A DNA stretch of 64,000 nt from Lepisosteus oculatus (taxonomy: Eukaryota; Chordata; Actinopteri; Semionotiformes; Lepisosteidae), in assembly GCF_040954835.1 (NCBI RefSeq), contig NC_090711.1, forward strand, positions 1,247,501-1,311,500, given 5' to 3'. This document shows positions 38,501 to 51,054 of the stretch, in pieces (positions within the stretch are counted from its first letter, which is position 1; each line of letters begins with the position of its first letter). Below the pieces are notes generated by a model that saw only the letters and a list, made by a program, of their open reading frames with translations, was not told where the DNA came from and searched no databases. The position numbers and the translations under genes are program-made.

Positions 38501-41500
38501 CTAGGAGGCCTTCCCCAGCTCGACCTTCTTCTGGATGGCCCGTGCCGAGTGGTATATCAACGAGTCGATCAGCCCGGCCACTGCAACACAGAGCGCAGCA
38601 CAACCGTCAGGGCTAGCACAGCAAGGGCACACCCCCCCTCGCCGAAACCCCAAAGAAACAGAACATTACAACCGAGTACAACTTTCCCTTTGTGTGGAAG
38701 AGTGCGAGAGCTGCCGCTCCAAATCCAGGATTTGCACACGATGTGGAAATCTGTCGAGATCTAAACACCCTGTCTCGTGGATCGCTTATCTTTCTTTATG
38801 GTAAGAAAGCTCTCACCTTCCAGAAGCCCAGAGGAAACAAAACGTTTGCTGCGTTATGTCAAATCAGGTCATCACATTTCAGTGAAAAGATATCAGCATC
38901 CCCTCGATTGTTTCCGAGGTCCCCGTTCTTGGACGATAACCTGTTCTGGAGAGAAGAGGCTGATGGGACTCCTACCTGTAAAGACTCCCCCGATGATGGC
39001 ACAGACCCCCGTCAGGAAGTGAGTGAAGGACCTGTGAGCTCAGAGAGAGGAGGGTGCTTCATTACACACTGTCCCCTGCCCACGCTGCATTTTCAAAAGC
39101 TATGTCCGTGTCAACATGGCATAGTCGCACCCGGCAGCGTACAGAGCAGAAATAAGAGTAGTATGAGGGGTACTTGGACTGTGTCTTTTTTAAGGGAAGG
39201 CGGATCAAAGCTTCCTGTTACAAGACAGTACGGACCGTCGGGCAGAAACAGACTCAGAATCTGACCTCGGCTCTAGCAGACGCATCCTGGTGGCACTGTG
39301 CGTTCGGACCTACATTCCACCGAGTCTGCACGGCGGCACAGTCTCTTGGTTAGAAACTCAAAGTGCTCTAGACCAACAACCCCAGCAGCAATGGGGCTCT
39401 GCCTGCAGGTGATTGAAACAAGGCGGGGGGGATGTGTGGCATACCTCTGCTTCTCCGTGAACTTCACCATCATGGGCGAGAGCTCGTACAGCACGAACAC
39501 GCCCGGGAGGCCCTGGTCACCGATCAGCCCGTTGGCCACCTTCTCGTGCCGCGTCACCGAGAACTGGTTCGTCTTCACCACCTGCGCGGACACACGGGCA
39601 CGCTCAGGGGGCGGTTCCCAGCACGCAAGGAAGGGGGCGCAGCCGGAGACCCCCTTTCCCTGGCGCCGGTGCATCAGAGGATAGGGGGCGCTCCTGACTG
39701 CAAACACCCATCCACTTCCTAACTGCACTGTCCAAATCAGGGTCGCAGGGGAGCCGAAGCCTATCCCAGCATGCACCAGGCACCAGGCAGGTCCATCACA
39801 GGGCACGCGCACAGACGCGCACAACCTCCCACCAGGGCCAACTTGCCCAGAAGTCCAATAACCTACTAGTGTGTCTTTGCACTTTGGGAGGAGACCGGAG
39901 TGCCCGGAGGAAAGCCACGCGAACAAGGGGAGAACATGGAAACTCCACGCAAAGGGTACTCCAGGTCTGGAATTGAGCCCAGGGCCTCAGTGCTGAGAGG
40001 CAGCAATGCTGACCACTGCGCTACTGTGCCACCCCGGCAAAAACATGGTATCGTTTCTTTCAGTTAAGGTTCGACGCGAATACAGTTTTCAGCGCGGGGA
40101 GGTGAACAACAGCTGCACCAGTTTTTGTTCGTCAGCCTCGAAAGGGGAAGAGGCCCCTGCGGGCGCAAGGGAAGCAGAAGGCAGTCAGCTATTATCTTTC
40201 ACCATGGTTGTCATTTTGATCTTCCTATGAATCAAGCCATTTGCTCAATGGGAAGTTAATTTAATCACATCACTGAACTAATAACCGAACATGAATTTGG
40301 CATTCAACAGCTTATTTAATAACCTGCAATTAAATAAAAGTCAAACTCTTCACTGGTTTGATATTCTTATTGAAATCATATATTGGCACACAGTGTACAC
40401 ATGGCTTGAGCGGCTGTCTACAGCCAAGCACCGTGGTGTGGACTTCAGAGTGCCCTCAGCAGTGTGCGTCTCCCTGGGGAACATGATTCACAGTAGAGTC
40501 CTCCCACAGTCCTCTTCAACTCACCTCACCATCTCCTTTCACATAGATAGTGGGGACGATCTTCACGAAGTACTGGTACATCATAGATGCTGAAATGACA
40601 TGAAGAGCATTGTTTTTCTGCAGTCAGGCCTGGGTTTTAATAATACAGCAGGACAGTTGTTCTCAGTCCTGGCCCTTGTTAATACCGGCCTTTTCTTGTT
40701 TTTGCTGCAGTTAAATTCATAATCCCGAGCAAATCTAATCAAATTTTCTATTTGAGGCCTGTTTCTAGAGAGTTTCAGGACAGCCTGCAGAAAGGGTTGC
40801 TGGCTTGCAAACTGAAACTTAATCCAGTGGTGAGAAGCAGAAGGAAAAACCTGGCCACTGTGAGGCAGTGGTTAACAGTGTCTAACATGTCTATTCTTCA
40901 ATTAATCACCCTTTAAGGGCTGTCTCGGCAGAAATAAGGGAGCAAATTCTTAATCGGCAAGTTGAGGAGAGGCCACATAAAGTGTTAAGGGGGTTGTAAA
41001 TAATACAGGTAAACCTGAGTATTTAGAAACCAAGGCCTGGGTATAGAAAGAAGTCTAAGCAAGCAGATGAGTTACAGGCACCAGTAAGCACTGGTGATTA
41101 ATTGCAGGTAGAAAAAAATCAATCTGAAAAAGGGGCACTTAAGGACCACTGCCTTATGTCTGATATTTTGAGTGGCGAATGTATAAAAACACAAATTATA
41201 TTTTGTAAGATAGCCCCTAAAGAATCAAATACCCTTGACAGTACGATAGCAAGGATCTATAGCAGTATTCCTGAAGATCCCATAGCGCTATATAAGTGTA
41301 AGCAATTATTATTATTATCCTTCGGGTTTTCCGAGTTTAGTCACTGACTAAAAACACCAGGTTATGAGTCACTGATTGATTCCGTTCAGAATAAAGCTGT
41401 GAAGCCGCCAGGCTGCCCGGAACACCACGCTAGGGGGCGCTATCACCCTTAGCGAGAGGCTTTCACATCACGTGTCATCACATCATCAGGCCTCTACTTC

Positions 41501-44500
41501 CTGTCGCGTCTAGGAAACATGGAATCCTGCTGATAGGCTGGTCGGAGCGAGAGAAGAAATAAGTTAAAAAAAAAAAAAGACCTGCTTTTAACACGAGCAG
41601 GGGACGCAGAGCTATTTGGAATTTTTTAAGAACAAACGGTAAGGCGCTTTTATATCGGTGGAAACTATATCTAGTACTGTGATACCATCTACGTGTGAAT
41701 GTGTACGTGTGTTCAAGGCCAGGGCGAGGTGACATTGCTGGCACCGCGCTGTACAAGCCGTTTGTAAAGAAATGGCCAAACCCAGCTCCGACAATAACCC
41801 GCTGTGCTTTTCGGAAGAAAACTGGCCACCGTTTGCGTGACAAATCTCGCTTTTCTGCCGCTTAAATTTATCTTTTTCGCATACCCCAAGCTTCGTGCCT
41901 GTGCGGTCTCATGGAGAGCAAGCTGGGGTAGGCGAAAAGACAAATTCCTAATACGATAAACTGTATATGGCCAATAAAGTGATCTTAAATGACCAAACTG
42001 CGTTTAAGTCGTACGTGTTGGTGCATTACGTAGAGCTGCTCCTCTGCAGACTGAGTCATCTGTTACAGCTGGTATAAATCTTTATAAGCCAGCCTCCTAA
42101 CCTCATTATCACCGCATGTGACTCCTGCCTGGGTGTGAAGTTAGTTTATAGCGGCCGGAAGTCTCCCGAGTGTTCGCGTGTGAACTCGGACACGCCAGGC
42201 GGAGCTGCTGGGAGGTGCGCCCCGTGATTCCATCTGTCCCGTTTCTGATCCCGCCCAGATGCCGGTAGCTGTTGGACCGTACGGGCAGTCACAGCCCAAC
42301 TGCTTCGACAGGGTGAAGATGGGCTTCATGATGGGCTTCGCTGTAGGAATGGCCGCCGGAGCAATGTTCGGCACCTTCTCCTGTCTCAGGTAGGGCATCC
42401 TGGCCCAGCTCTCGGCCCCACTGCTCCAGTGGACAGCACGAGAGCCGCGCCATGTTTTCACAGCAGGGAGCACCCATGAAACTCGAGATCTCTGGCGTGA
42501 GCTCAGTGCTCCCACTGGACTCGCACCCTTTAGTAGAGACTTCTTGGCATTGGGGTGTGGGGTTAAAAAGAAAGCTGTTGACATTGACACGGTTTTCCCG
42601 CTTTCTGCAGGATAGGGATGAGAGGGAGAGAGCTCATGGGAGGAGTGGGCAAGACCATGTTACAGAGTGGAGGGACTTTCGGCACTTTCATGGCTATTGG
42701 AATGGGCATCCGCTGCTGAACCCCTCCCCCTCCCCGGGTACACCACTGTCCGATTTAGGAATCCCGTGTTCTGTCTTCTCTGTAAATAATTTTGAATAAA
42801 AAAGGCAAATAAAAGTTCCACTAATAAATGGTGTCTGAGTGCTTTATGGAAAATGCTGCGTCACTGAAGGTCTGAAAACGAATTCTGACTTGTGCGTTTC
42901 TTTCACAGGGATTCATTTGAACCTTGACTGATCTTGCAACAGTGAAGAACTTGTAGTGTGTGGACACAGAATTGTTTACCTTGAACATGAACAACACCTA
43001 CAATAAAACCCTAAAACGACACATTCATTCCCCCCCAAAAAAATCTGAAATGTTTTTTTTTTTGTTTCATTTTCAGTGTGGAATTAACCTTTTCTTGTAC
43101 AGTGCAGCCCCTCACCTCAAACATATGAATGTGAAATAAAATTGCTGGATCTCGAGATTTAAAAAGCGTGACCAGAGCTAACCTTGTGGGGCTTCAACAT
43201 CGGTCCCGTCCAGGGGGTTCACGAGGCCAGGGTAGTCCTTTCCAAAGGAGAGGTGCTTGATGTGGTGAGTCATGTTTATCTGCAGGAAAGGAGGAGAGAT
43301 GCAAGTTAAATGTTTTAATTCTTCGACAGTTACAGATGAGGGGAAAAAAAATCAACCCCAGGAGAGGGGGGGAGTTACTTACATTGTCAAGTCCGAAGCT
43401 CTGTAGGTCATGAACTGTAAAGGCAAAAGTAAGTGTTAAAGAAAAAAAAACAGACTATCTTACAGATATCTAAAAGAGGCATGCACAGTACCTCACAAAG
43501 TACTAAAGATCTGGTCTTGTAAGAAGGGGGGTATGTTTGTGTACATGATGAATGGCTTTGCATTTTCTGGCTTTCACTACGTGCTCTGAAACAGAAGCTG
43601 CAGGCAGTGTAGTCGATACAACAGGAGTTCTGTGGGCTGCTGATTTACGTTTGTTAAGAATACTGAAGAAATCTGGCATAGAGGTGGCACTTTGACACAC
43701 GAAGGTTATTTGCAAAGGAAAAATTGAAAGCAACAATTAAAAAGAAAAAGCTCTGAAGAATGCCTTATTCCCAGTTAAGTAACAGGGTAAGTGCTGACCA
43801 GTGCATTGATCCGCTGGTCTGTATTCATGAGGTTTAAGAATTAGAGACTTAAATAGAGAACGCCCTGGCAGTAAAGGGCAGATTATTAATCTAACTGGTA
43901 TGTTTTACTTTTTTTACTTCACAGAACAAACTGCTTCATTGGTTCGGTCTGACCTTGTGCAGGTGCAGTGTTAAGAGAAGAAAAACAAAACAAGGATCAA
44001 CTTACTTTCCACAGCGTGCACTGTAGAAAGAAGAAGAAAAAAAAAGTCACTACATGATGTGATCACCTAAGGGGCAGACGGGACTCCAGCTCTGCAGCAG
44101 TGGGAGCCACCCCAGGGTTTACAGTCAGCTGCCGTACAGCAGACCCTGAGGCAGAAAGAGCCCAGTAAATCCAGGAGTGGCTGCCTGTATCTACAGGGGT
44201 GATGCTGGGGTCCCGGGCCCTATCCCTGCATCTAATGAGCAAACTAGTACCCAGGTCTGCCACAGTGCTTGATTTCAGGACAGCCAAGCAGCAGCTGGAA
44301 GAGGCACGGCCCTCCCTCGCTGCTGTGACATGCACTAGAGACCATACTGGGAAATGTGACGAGAACAGAGCTGAGCAGGCAAGCCTGCTGCTTGTGTCAA
44401 GGCAGGTGAACTCGTGTCAACATGAATTAGCCCTTACTGGGGCACCTGTCCTAGGCCTCGTCTACCATGTTACTTAATCTTGACAAGAGTTAGGAGAGAC

Positions 44501-47500
44501 TCAAGTTTGCGTTTTTGGGGGCGTATTTGCAGCACACCTGTAATGGAAAATACAATCACATAGTCTGTTCATATCCTAAATGGATTTGCGTTTGCTGAAG
44601 GGGGTGGTAGCAGTAGCTTTTAGGTCCAGACAGCAAGGCAACTGCTGGCGGAGTTGAGCCACTTGCAGTAAAGAACAGGTTGCTGCAAACAGCAGATCTC
44701 AGCAGGGGTTAATCAGCCACGGATCAACAATAGCACTGGTACTTCTGAAGTCATTACAGCATTGCTGCTACTGTAAGCTGGTAAATGTGTGTGAAGTTCA
44801 ACAATATTAACTATTGGGTGCTTGTAACTTACAAACCTGACTGTCTACAAACTGCCCAAAGAACATGAGGATACAGAATGCCAATTCTGAACCAGCAGTT
44901 GTGTTATTTCTGTACTAGAAATGAACACAGTTGGCCTAACGGATTGTTAATGACTCCCAAGTACCAATTGAGGAAAAATGTTTTATCAGGTTATAAGCCA
45001 AGAACAAAGCAATCACTGTACATCTGCGTACAGGTAGAGAGTTAGTGCCAACTGCCAAACAAGGCAATTCCAAGAGGTAAAATCAGGAAAACAAATAGCA
45101 AAGAAAAAGATAGCAGGCTTTTCATTAAGGTCTAGCTTTCAGAAAGAACAGAAAAAACAAAAGATTGCAACAGACTGGCAACAAAGCCAGCAGGCACTTG
45201 GGGAGAAAGGTCATGCTCTGTAAAGACGGGGGGATAGCCCTCTGTCCTCGCTGCTTGGAAATGGGAAAACTTGCACTTTGAGGAACAGAGCACCAGACGC
45301 GCTCAAACACGGCATTCCCCTTGTGTTTGTGCGGGAGCAGAGTCCAGGGAGTGGGGTCATGGACTTACCAGGCCAGGCTGCGACCCAGTCAGCCCAGGCT
45401 GCATGCAGGACAGCCGGGAGCAGGCACAAGGGTCCTGTACGCTCCCCGGATCTAGGATTCGATTCCTCTCGGATTGCAGCCGGACAATGTTATTGACCGA
45501 GTTGGGATACGCGTCTCCACCGCGGATAGCTGTTAAGTGCTCTTCCTGCTTTCTTTCCATCTTTTAGCATAAGGATACAAATCTGCTGCTACATTTCCCA
45601 GTTTTGACAAGCTGGGCCTCTGATGGTTACAAGAACACCCCCTGTCAAGCCTCTCTACAGCACAGCACTTTAACCCACTGCAGGACGCAGTAAATCTACC
45701 GTCCACCAGTTACTGGAAGGGATGTTTATCTGCACAGGGTGCGACTTTGCCACCTGCACTTATTGCTGGATTGCAGGGGAGGTTGGGTGGACCCCAGAAA
45801 ACTGCAGTGAGAAAGGGGCACTGGCAGCCCTGGCACGGACTCGCTCTGCCCCTCTGCGGGGAGCCCCGACGTGGTGCAGGCCAGTCTTACCGTGCACGTG
45901 GGACTGCTGGAAACTCTTGCCAGGAGCGAAGTGAAAGTTGCCGGCCACCTGCAGAGATCGGATGACAAAAGCAGAAGATCAGGAAGGGCAAGAAACTGTT
46001 TTGGAAGCCCTCTTGTTACTTCAAAGCGCGTGAAACAGGTCTGGTTTCCCAGGGGTCCTTGTATTGTTACACAGTTCTGCAAGATTCTGTTTCATTGTTA
46101 AGCAATTCTGCAAGACTACAAACAGGGGCTATCGATGATATTCACCACCCTTTGACTTTTTCACATTTTACTGTGTTACAATATGGAATCATAATGCATT
46201 GAATTTGATTTTTTTTTTTGATTGATGCAATATACTCTATGATGTCAGGCTGGAACAAGCTACCCAGCAGCAGTTAATTCAAGGGTTTAGTGAGCAGTCT
46301 CATCTCAGATACAGAGTGCCACTACTTGGTACCCACTCCTGCGTATACAGTCTGCGCTGGCAGAGAGCAGTCACCTTGTTGACTTCCAGGAAACCGTACA
46401 CCTGGCAGCCCTCATTCTTCTGCTCCTGCATCTTCTGGCTGAAGCCCTCCCTCTTGCACTGCTCGATCGTGTCGGGGTTCTTAAACGCCCAGCCCCTCCT
46501 CCTGTAGGCCTCCCGCACATCGTCGCAGCTGTTACAGCACCTGAGCGAACCGACAGGGAGTCAGACACTGCAGGTCAGCTCCACGGCCTGACTTGACAGA
46601 AAGGGTGTCACCTTTCATACGTCAGCTCGATTCAGGGTCTGACACAAGGGGAATGACTGGACATAAATACACGTCTTAATAAGAGGAGGCCTTTTGGCCC
46701 ATCAAGCTTGGTTTGCTTGCTACTAGTTGAGCGATCCGAGGATCTTGTCCACCTCGGGAGATTTTGAGTACTTGAATCAAATCCCCTTATTGTCCTCTCT
46801 ATTCCAGACTAGTTTCTGTTGCCCATCAATGCAGGACATTCCTTTCAGTCTGGTTTGTTATCTGGTTGCTCTTCTATGGATTGAGATCCAAAAAAAGCAA
46901 GCAGATGCCATGATGGGGTAATCAAAATCATGCATTACATATCTTAATGAGGTTTACTGCAACTGCAGGTAGCAGTGGTAGCATGTGGTACTACTATAAC
47001 TCAGCATCCCATCCAAAAGTATATTTCCCATTCAGCTGGGCAACCACGTAATCCAACCTTTTCAGCACATTTTATCTTTTTTTTTTTTAACTCCTGTAAA
47101 CCTTTTTTATGTTCTGAAGACACACTACAAGCCGGATTTCTCATTCTTTCCCTCATCTCCCGATCTGTGGCTGCAGTGCCCCCTGTTGTCCGGGTCCCTG
47201 CAGGGCAGCACTCACTTCAGGTCTTCAGTCTCGGCTCCGTAACAGCTCTCGCAGCGATCGGGGTCCAGCTTGCTGGGGTCAAACGCCTCCCCCTCCTCCT
47301 TTCCGAGTTCTGGGAAACGGGAAGGCCAGAGAGGGGTCCTGAAAGCACTAAATAACTATAGAAGGACATCTCACTGCTTAACTGTGTGCTTTAATTTTTT
47401 TTAAAAGAAGGCAGAAAAAAACTGCACAAACCCACAGCCCATTTTCTCCCTCCTCAAGAGTGCTGTAAGCAGGACAGTGTCTGCACCTTAGGAAGACCAG

Positions 47501-49370
47501 TGATATCGGCGAAGGGGTTTCAAAAAGCAGATATCAGCCCAGAACCCCCTTCCCTGCTCATCTTCCAGGCTGCTCAGCTCTCTGCCAGTTTGCCCCTTGT
47601 GAGATGCCCCTGTACCAACCACTGACTTTACCCCTCTGCCTCACACACGCCCCAGTACTGACCGTGCCTCTCCGCCTCCGGGGTGACTGGTCGGCCCTCC
47701 TTGTCCAGCCGCTGCTTGAACAGGTTGTGCTCCACGTCCAGCTGCTGCTCGCCCGCGACGTCCATGGCGTCGATGCTCAGGTCTGAAGGAGGAAGCACGT
47801 TCAGAAACAGCTTTGCAAGCTCATGCAACCTCAGACTCGGCAGGAGTCAGAAACCCCAGCAGCGTCTCTACCGGGCCGTGAACCAGTTCGCACATCATTG
47901 CTGGCTCGGTGACCTCAAGCTCAGCCCGACACCCTGCAGCCAGCGGGTCTGCAGACTCACACCAGGCAGCTTTTTTAAAATACAAAACCTATATACTGTA
48001 CTGCCTCCCTTTTCCAGCGGGTGTTTAAACTGCTGGCAATAGGGAATCACTCAGTGTTCTGAAAAACATTTGAAGTGATTTACTAACAGGCACAGGGCAT
48101 GTGGGGGAAGATCACGTCAACGTTGATTTTCAGTTTGTCTCCTCGCGTCGTGTCCACATACAACTCTGGATGCACCTGGAAAAACACACAGGTGGGATAC
48201 AGCATTAGGAGCCACCTTCACACAATACAGAGCAGCAGCCAGGAGTTCCACAGGGACCTCAGGACTCGGTAATTCCACTGGGAGTTTACTGTACGCCTCA
48301 AAAGACATCACAGAAGCTTGGGAGCTCCAAGGCTTTAGCCATTTTTAGCTGAACAGAAAACATCCTACTTACAATTTAATTCCATAACATTCTAGAAAAA
48401 AAAGCCTCTTCCATAACAAGGACAATATTCTAGCAATTCAGTTTTAGAAACTGGCCTTAGTTTATATATTCTTCTGAAAATGCCTAAGCAGATTGTCAAA
48501 ATAATGTTTGAATAAATTAAGTAAATTTACACACACAGCAAGTAATAAAAATGTAATCAAATCTCCACAGTCACATGTTAAAATATGAGATTTTATTACT
48601 TCCAGCAAAGTAGTTGCTCAGTGTACGCAGACGATGTTCACAGTATCGCAGAAAGCATTTTCACCCACAACATTGCATCTGTAACATGGCTTTCGTTTCC
48701 TGAATTGATTAAACTGATCTGGACCAGAGACTGTTCCCCAGAACCAGGCACGTTAACCCCAGTGAACATTCCCTTTCCTCCAAGCTCACTGAGCCCCTGA
48801 AGTCCAGGTGTTATTTTACCTGCATACAGAAATACTTCTGTCGACACCAGACCAGACCACGCTACGGTAGCAGGAGCTACAATCTCTCTGCTTAGAGCCA
48901 CCGAGACAGAACAGGCACGAACCCACCTCCTTGGTCAGGTAGTACTGGAGCTCGGAGAAGAACAGGATCAACATGATCAGCCCGCTGATGATGGTAACTG
49001 CGAAGGCAAAAAGACGCAGAGAGAGGCAGCGCATTACAGCGTTATCACCACCTCACGGTGTCAACTAACGGACAGCAGCGCCTCCCACACAGGTGTACCC
49101 CCTGGGTTAAGGAAACTAACCTGAATAGAACTGTTGAAGACAATTCACATTACAAAGCACGGCGGCTCTTCTCAGTGCAGGGACACTACAAACCTGCCCT
49201 AGTGTGCATGACCTTTGCGTTAACTGCTCGCTGCAGCTGGAGAGACAGAAACGGACACAACACATCCCCGGTGACTCACCTGTTGCTCCGCCGCATGTTT
49301 TAATCCTGAAATCCTCGAGGGTTTTAGGATAAGCGTCAAACTGCTTCAGTTTATGCAGCGCCTCCATCAT
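38501..49370 (-). CDS. ergic3: ERGIC3, ER-Golgi intermediate compartment protein 3
   Basis: Fourteen coding exons: 49280-49370, 48927-48997, 48088-48175, 47663-47782, 47216-47309, 46375-46540, 45891-45948, 44006-44020, 43383-43414, 43183-43279, 40525-40589, 39445-39581, 38976-39031, 38501-38580. They sum to 1,170 nt (389 aa), with GT-AG sites and matching phases throughout. ERGIC3 cycles between ER and Golgi with the ERV41/ERV46 complex and helps early secretory transport. The start [16 protein letters not shown] is family-diagnostic. Membrane segment 1 is at about 31-51. The luminal domain has the CESCYG and CCNSC cysteine cluster. Membrane segment 2 is at about 347-373. The C-terminus reads [12 protein letters not shown]. 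Two ATGs are adjacent (MM); the second at 49367 matches the usual start, giving 388 aa. Intron 10 contains ROMO1 on the opposite strand. I saw no clear polyadenylation signal close downstream. Confidence 0.97.
39706..40037 (-). repeat. tRNA-headed SINE, family A, best copy
   Basis: On the minus strand GGCACAGTAGCGCAGTGG contains a perfect pol III A box (TAGCGCAGTGG) and is followed by a B-box-like GGCTCAATTCC. Then come TGGAGTTTCCATGTTCTCCC, a CTCCTCCCAAAGTGCAAAGA block, TGCCCTGTGATGGACCTGCC and a 3' end with ATGCTGGGATAGGCTTCGG. It sits in ERGIC3 intron 11. Related copies lie at 19810, 55940 (3' part) and 60080. Confidence 0.75.
41270..41325 (+). repeat. L2-type 3' tail with (ATT)n
   Basis: CATAGCGCTATATAAGTGTA followed by AGCAATTATTATTATTATCC matches the tail of the 5S-headed SINE at 52650-52726. 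It lies in ERGIC3 intron 10, upstream of ROMO1. The body upstream is not recognisable. Confidence 0.6.
41530..41638 (+). other. romo1: Predicted non-coding exon 1 of ROMO1
   Basis: A donor CG|GTAAGG at 41639 follows an ETS-like ACTTCCTG at about 41497-41504. The coding exon of ROMO1 begins directly after an AG acceptor at 42258, so an upstream leader exon is required. This is the best-placed donor I find; the start position is a guess. Confidence 0.35.
42259..42719 (+). CDS. romo1: ROMO1, reactive oxygen species modulator 1 (Mgr2 homologue)
   Basis: Coding exons are 42259-42389 and 42611-42719, giving 79 aa, the same length as the mammalian protein. ROMO1 is a small inner mitochondrial membrane protein linked to the TIM23 import channel, to OPA1-dependent cristae structure and to reactive oxygen release. 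The protein starts [18 protein letters not shown] and has a glycine-rich membrane hairpin: segment 1 at about 22-44 ([16 protein letters not shown]) and a second glycine-rich segment at about 60-78. It ends GMGIRC. The split codon AG|G is normal. The 3' splice AG lies directly before the ATG, so the leader is on an upstream exon. AATAAA lies at 42795-42800. The whole unit lies within ERGIC3 intron 10, antisense to it. Confidence 0.97.
42795..42800 (+). promoter_or_regulatory. ROMO1 polyadenylation signal
   Basis: AATAAA lies 76 bases after the ROMO1 stop; a second AATAAA follows within about 15 bases. No other gene on this strand would use it. Confidence 0.75.
44006..44020 (-). other. ergic3: ERGIC3 microexon 8 (15 nt)
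   Basis: The exon TGCACGCTGTGGAAA has TTTCTACAG before it and GTAAGT after it. It begins and ends in the same phase, so skipping removes five residues without a frame change. Inclusion restores the HVHAVEIHDLQ sequence typical of the family. This makes the exon real rather than a chance match. Confidence 0.85.
46105..46245. repeat. Fragment of an abundant fish repeat, class unknown
   Basis: The segment reads CACCCTTTGACTTTTTCACA, then TTTTACTGTGTTACAATATG and ATTGAATTTGATT with a T run. It resembles a block widespread in fish genomes; I recall the motif but not a secure family. It lies in ERGIC3 intron 6, between exons 6 and 7. Confidence 0.45.
46665..46895 (+). repeat. Possible interspersed repeat, family B 5' part
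   Basis: AGGCCTTTTGGCCCATCAAG and the region to about 46890 resemble the 5' portion of the family seen at 15235 and 25545. They do not share enough blocks within this window to prove it. It lies in ERGIC3 intron 5, between exons 5 and 6. Confidence 0.35.
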
Positions 49371-49384
49371 TCAACCCTACCAAC

Positions 49385-49465
49385 GCAACCCGGAAACATC
49401 GCAGGCTCAAAGGCACCACACTTCCGGGATGATCGTTGACGTTGCACGTTTTGATTGGCTCAGTC
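49385..49465 (-). promoter_or_regulatory. ergic3: ERGIC3 promoter elements
   Basis: Within about 95 bases upstream of the start codon there are an ETS-type CCGGAAAC (about 49390, plus strand), an ACTTCCGG (49420-49427), a TGACGTTG half-CRE and an inverted CCAAT box (GATTGGCT, about 49453-49460, reading AGCCAATC on the gene strand). There is no TATA box. This is the usual layout of a housekeeping promoter. Confidence 0.5.
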
Positions 49466-49469
49466 ACAG

Positions 49470-50600
49470 ACCCCGCCCTCCCTCCACGCTATTAGTGCAT
49501 CCTGGGAGTTGACGTTCATTGGGCTCGTAGGGAACGTGTTCTTCCCAGAAGCGCGATACTACGGTGGCCCAGAAGTGCAAAACACAACAAAACGGAGTAC
49601 GGGTCAGTACCGATGATAGGCACATACACATATTGGAGCATACTGTCCATACAAATAAGCATTAGTCGACGGGATAGAGCTTGGTTTGACAGATAATTTT
49701 TGTGGAGACGGGGGCCTGAAAGAGTTCGCCAATGACTAAACTCGTGCTCATGCATTTATTTATTTTTTAACCGATTTTCATGTTTTTATTTAGTTTTCCA
49801 CCCCTATCTTCTCTTTTTTTGGGGGTCGGGGCGTTATTTCCCTCCAAATGTGAGACGCACGCCCCAAAATATTGCAATATTTTCCGCACCATCAGAAGAA
49901 TACTGTTTACAAACTGGGCAGACGTCTGTTGCTTATGTAAAGCCAGTTTGTAAAAAAATCGGATCTAAAATGGTCTTTTTGTAACATTTAATCGACGTTG
50001 ATCTTTTTCATTATTTTCTCATTCACGTTTTTAGCTCTGCTCAAATAAGCTCTTTATGTTCAATTATATGAAAATTACATCTGCTACCCCAGAAGACGAC
50101 TCCATTTTACTGATTTATTTCCATTATAGTTGTACATGCATATTAAATTCCCTAAAAGCACCAAGTAACCTGAGCATGAAACTGAGACCCAACCCATTTA
50201 CAGCAGTGCAATAATGGCCTAGATAAAGGATTTGGGAAGAATAACATTAATTTCAACACAAAATACTGCCCTCCCACATCATCGCTTGGAAATAAAGAGT
50301 TGTACTACATTGACAACTAAACATTGATGCTGAGCATTGATATTTTATCGGAGTTAGCAGTGCCTCTACATCAAAAGGCTGACATAGTATAGCACTGGGC
50401 TTGAAATTACTAGCCTGTGAACTTGAGCGTGAGGCTCCACTACCTGTTATAGAAGACAGAAACACGTGTTCACTCATTCAAAGGGTCTCTTGCTTGTATT
50501 TAAATAGACTGTCGATAAAGCTTAGCAACAGGGTTGCTATACATTTAGATTCAGCCAACGCCAGGAAAGAGACGACTCCAATTTCTATGTAAAAAAAACT
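49470..50600. other. Intergenic spacer between CYC1 and ERGIC3
   Basis: AT-rich sequence without a recognisable exon, RNA gene or named repeat. Both flanking genes run in the same direction (minus), so it holds the 3' flank of CYC1 and the 5' flank of ERGIC3. Confidence 0.6.
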
Positions 50601-50623
50601 CTGCACATTTGCTTTAAGGTTAA

Positions 50624-50828
50624 TTTATTATTCAGACCAGAACATTTAAACATTTACAGAAATGTGCCAGTAAATATCCATGTGTGGAGGCGACAACTCA
50701 ATGTTTCTAAGCCCACGAACACGAGAGTCACCAATGATGTCGCTTCCCATAATCCAGGAGCCTAAAGGCAAAGAATGCAAAAACACATAATACCAAGGAT
50801 TTAAAGTTTCTCTTTCGATTATTTTATT
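50624..50828 (-). promoter_or_regulatory. cyc1: Candidate CYC1 polyadenylation signals
   Basis: AATAAA on the minus strand occurs at 50823-50828 and at 50624-50629, about 230 and 430 bases beyond the CYC1 stop. Either or both could be used. Confidence 0.5.
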
Positions 50829-51054
50829 TGATCTTTTTACAGTAAAACAATCTTTAACCAAGTGTTGAGTGTATTTGTCGAGTCCATTATAAAGAAGTTA
50901 AGGGTGTGTGGGCAGGTGAACTCCACTGACACCTGAGGCAAGGTAGCCCTAACTTCATCAGTTTTGACGTACTGGCATACGTGACGAAGACTTAAAACAA
51001 TCTTAGTCCAAACACAGCTGGAGCATCGAGGGAAGGCAGAACGATGGGCACACT

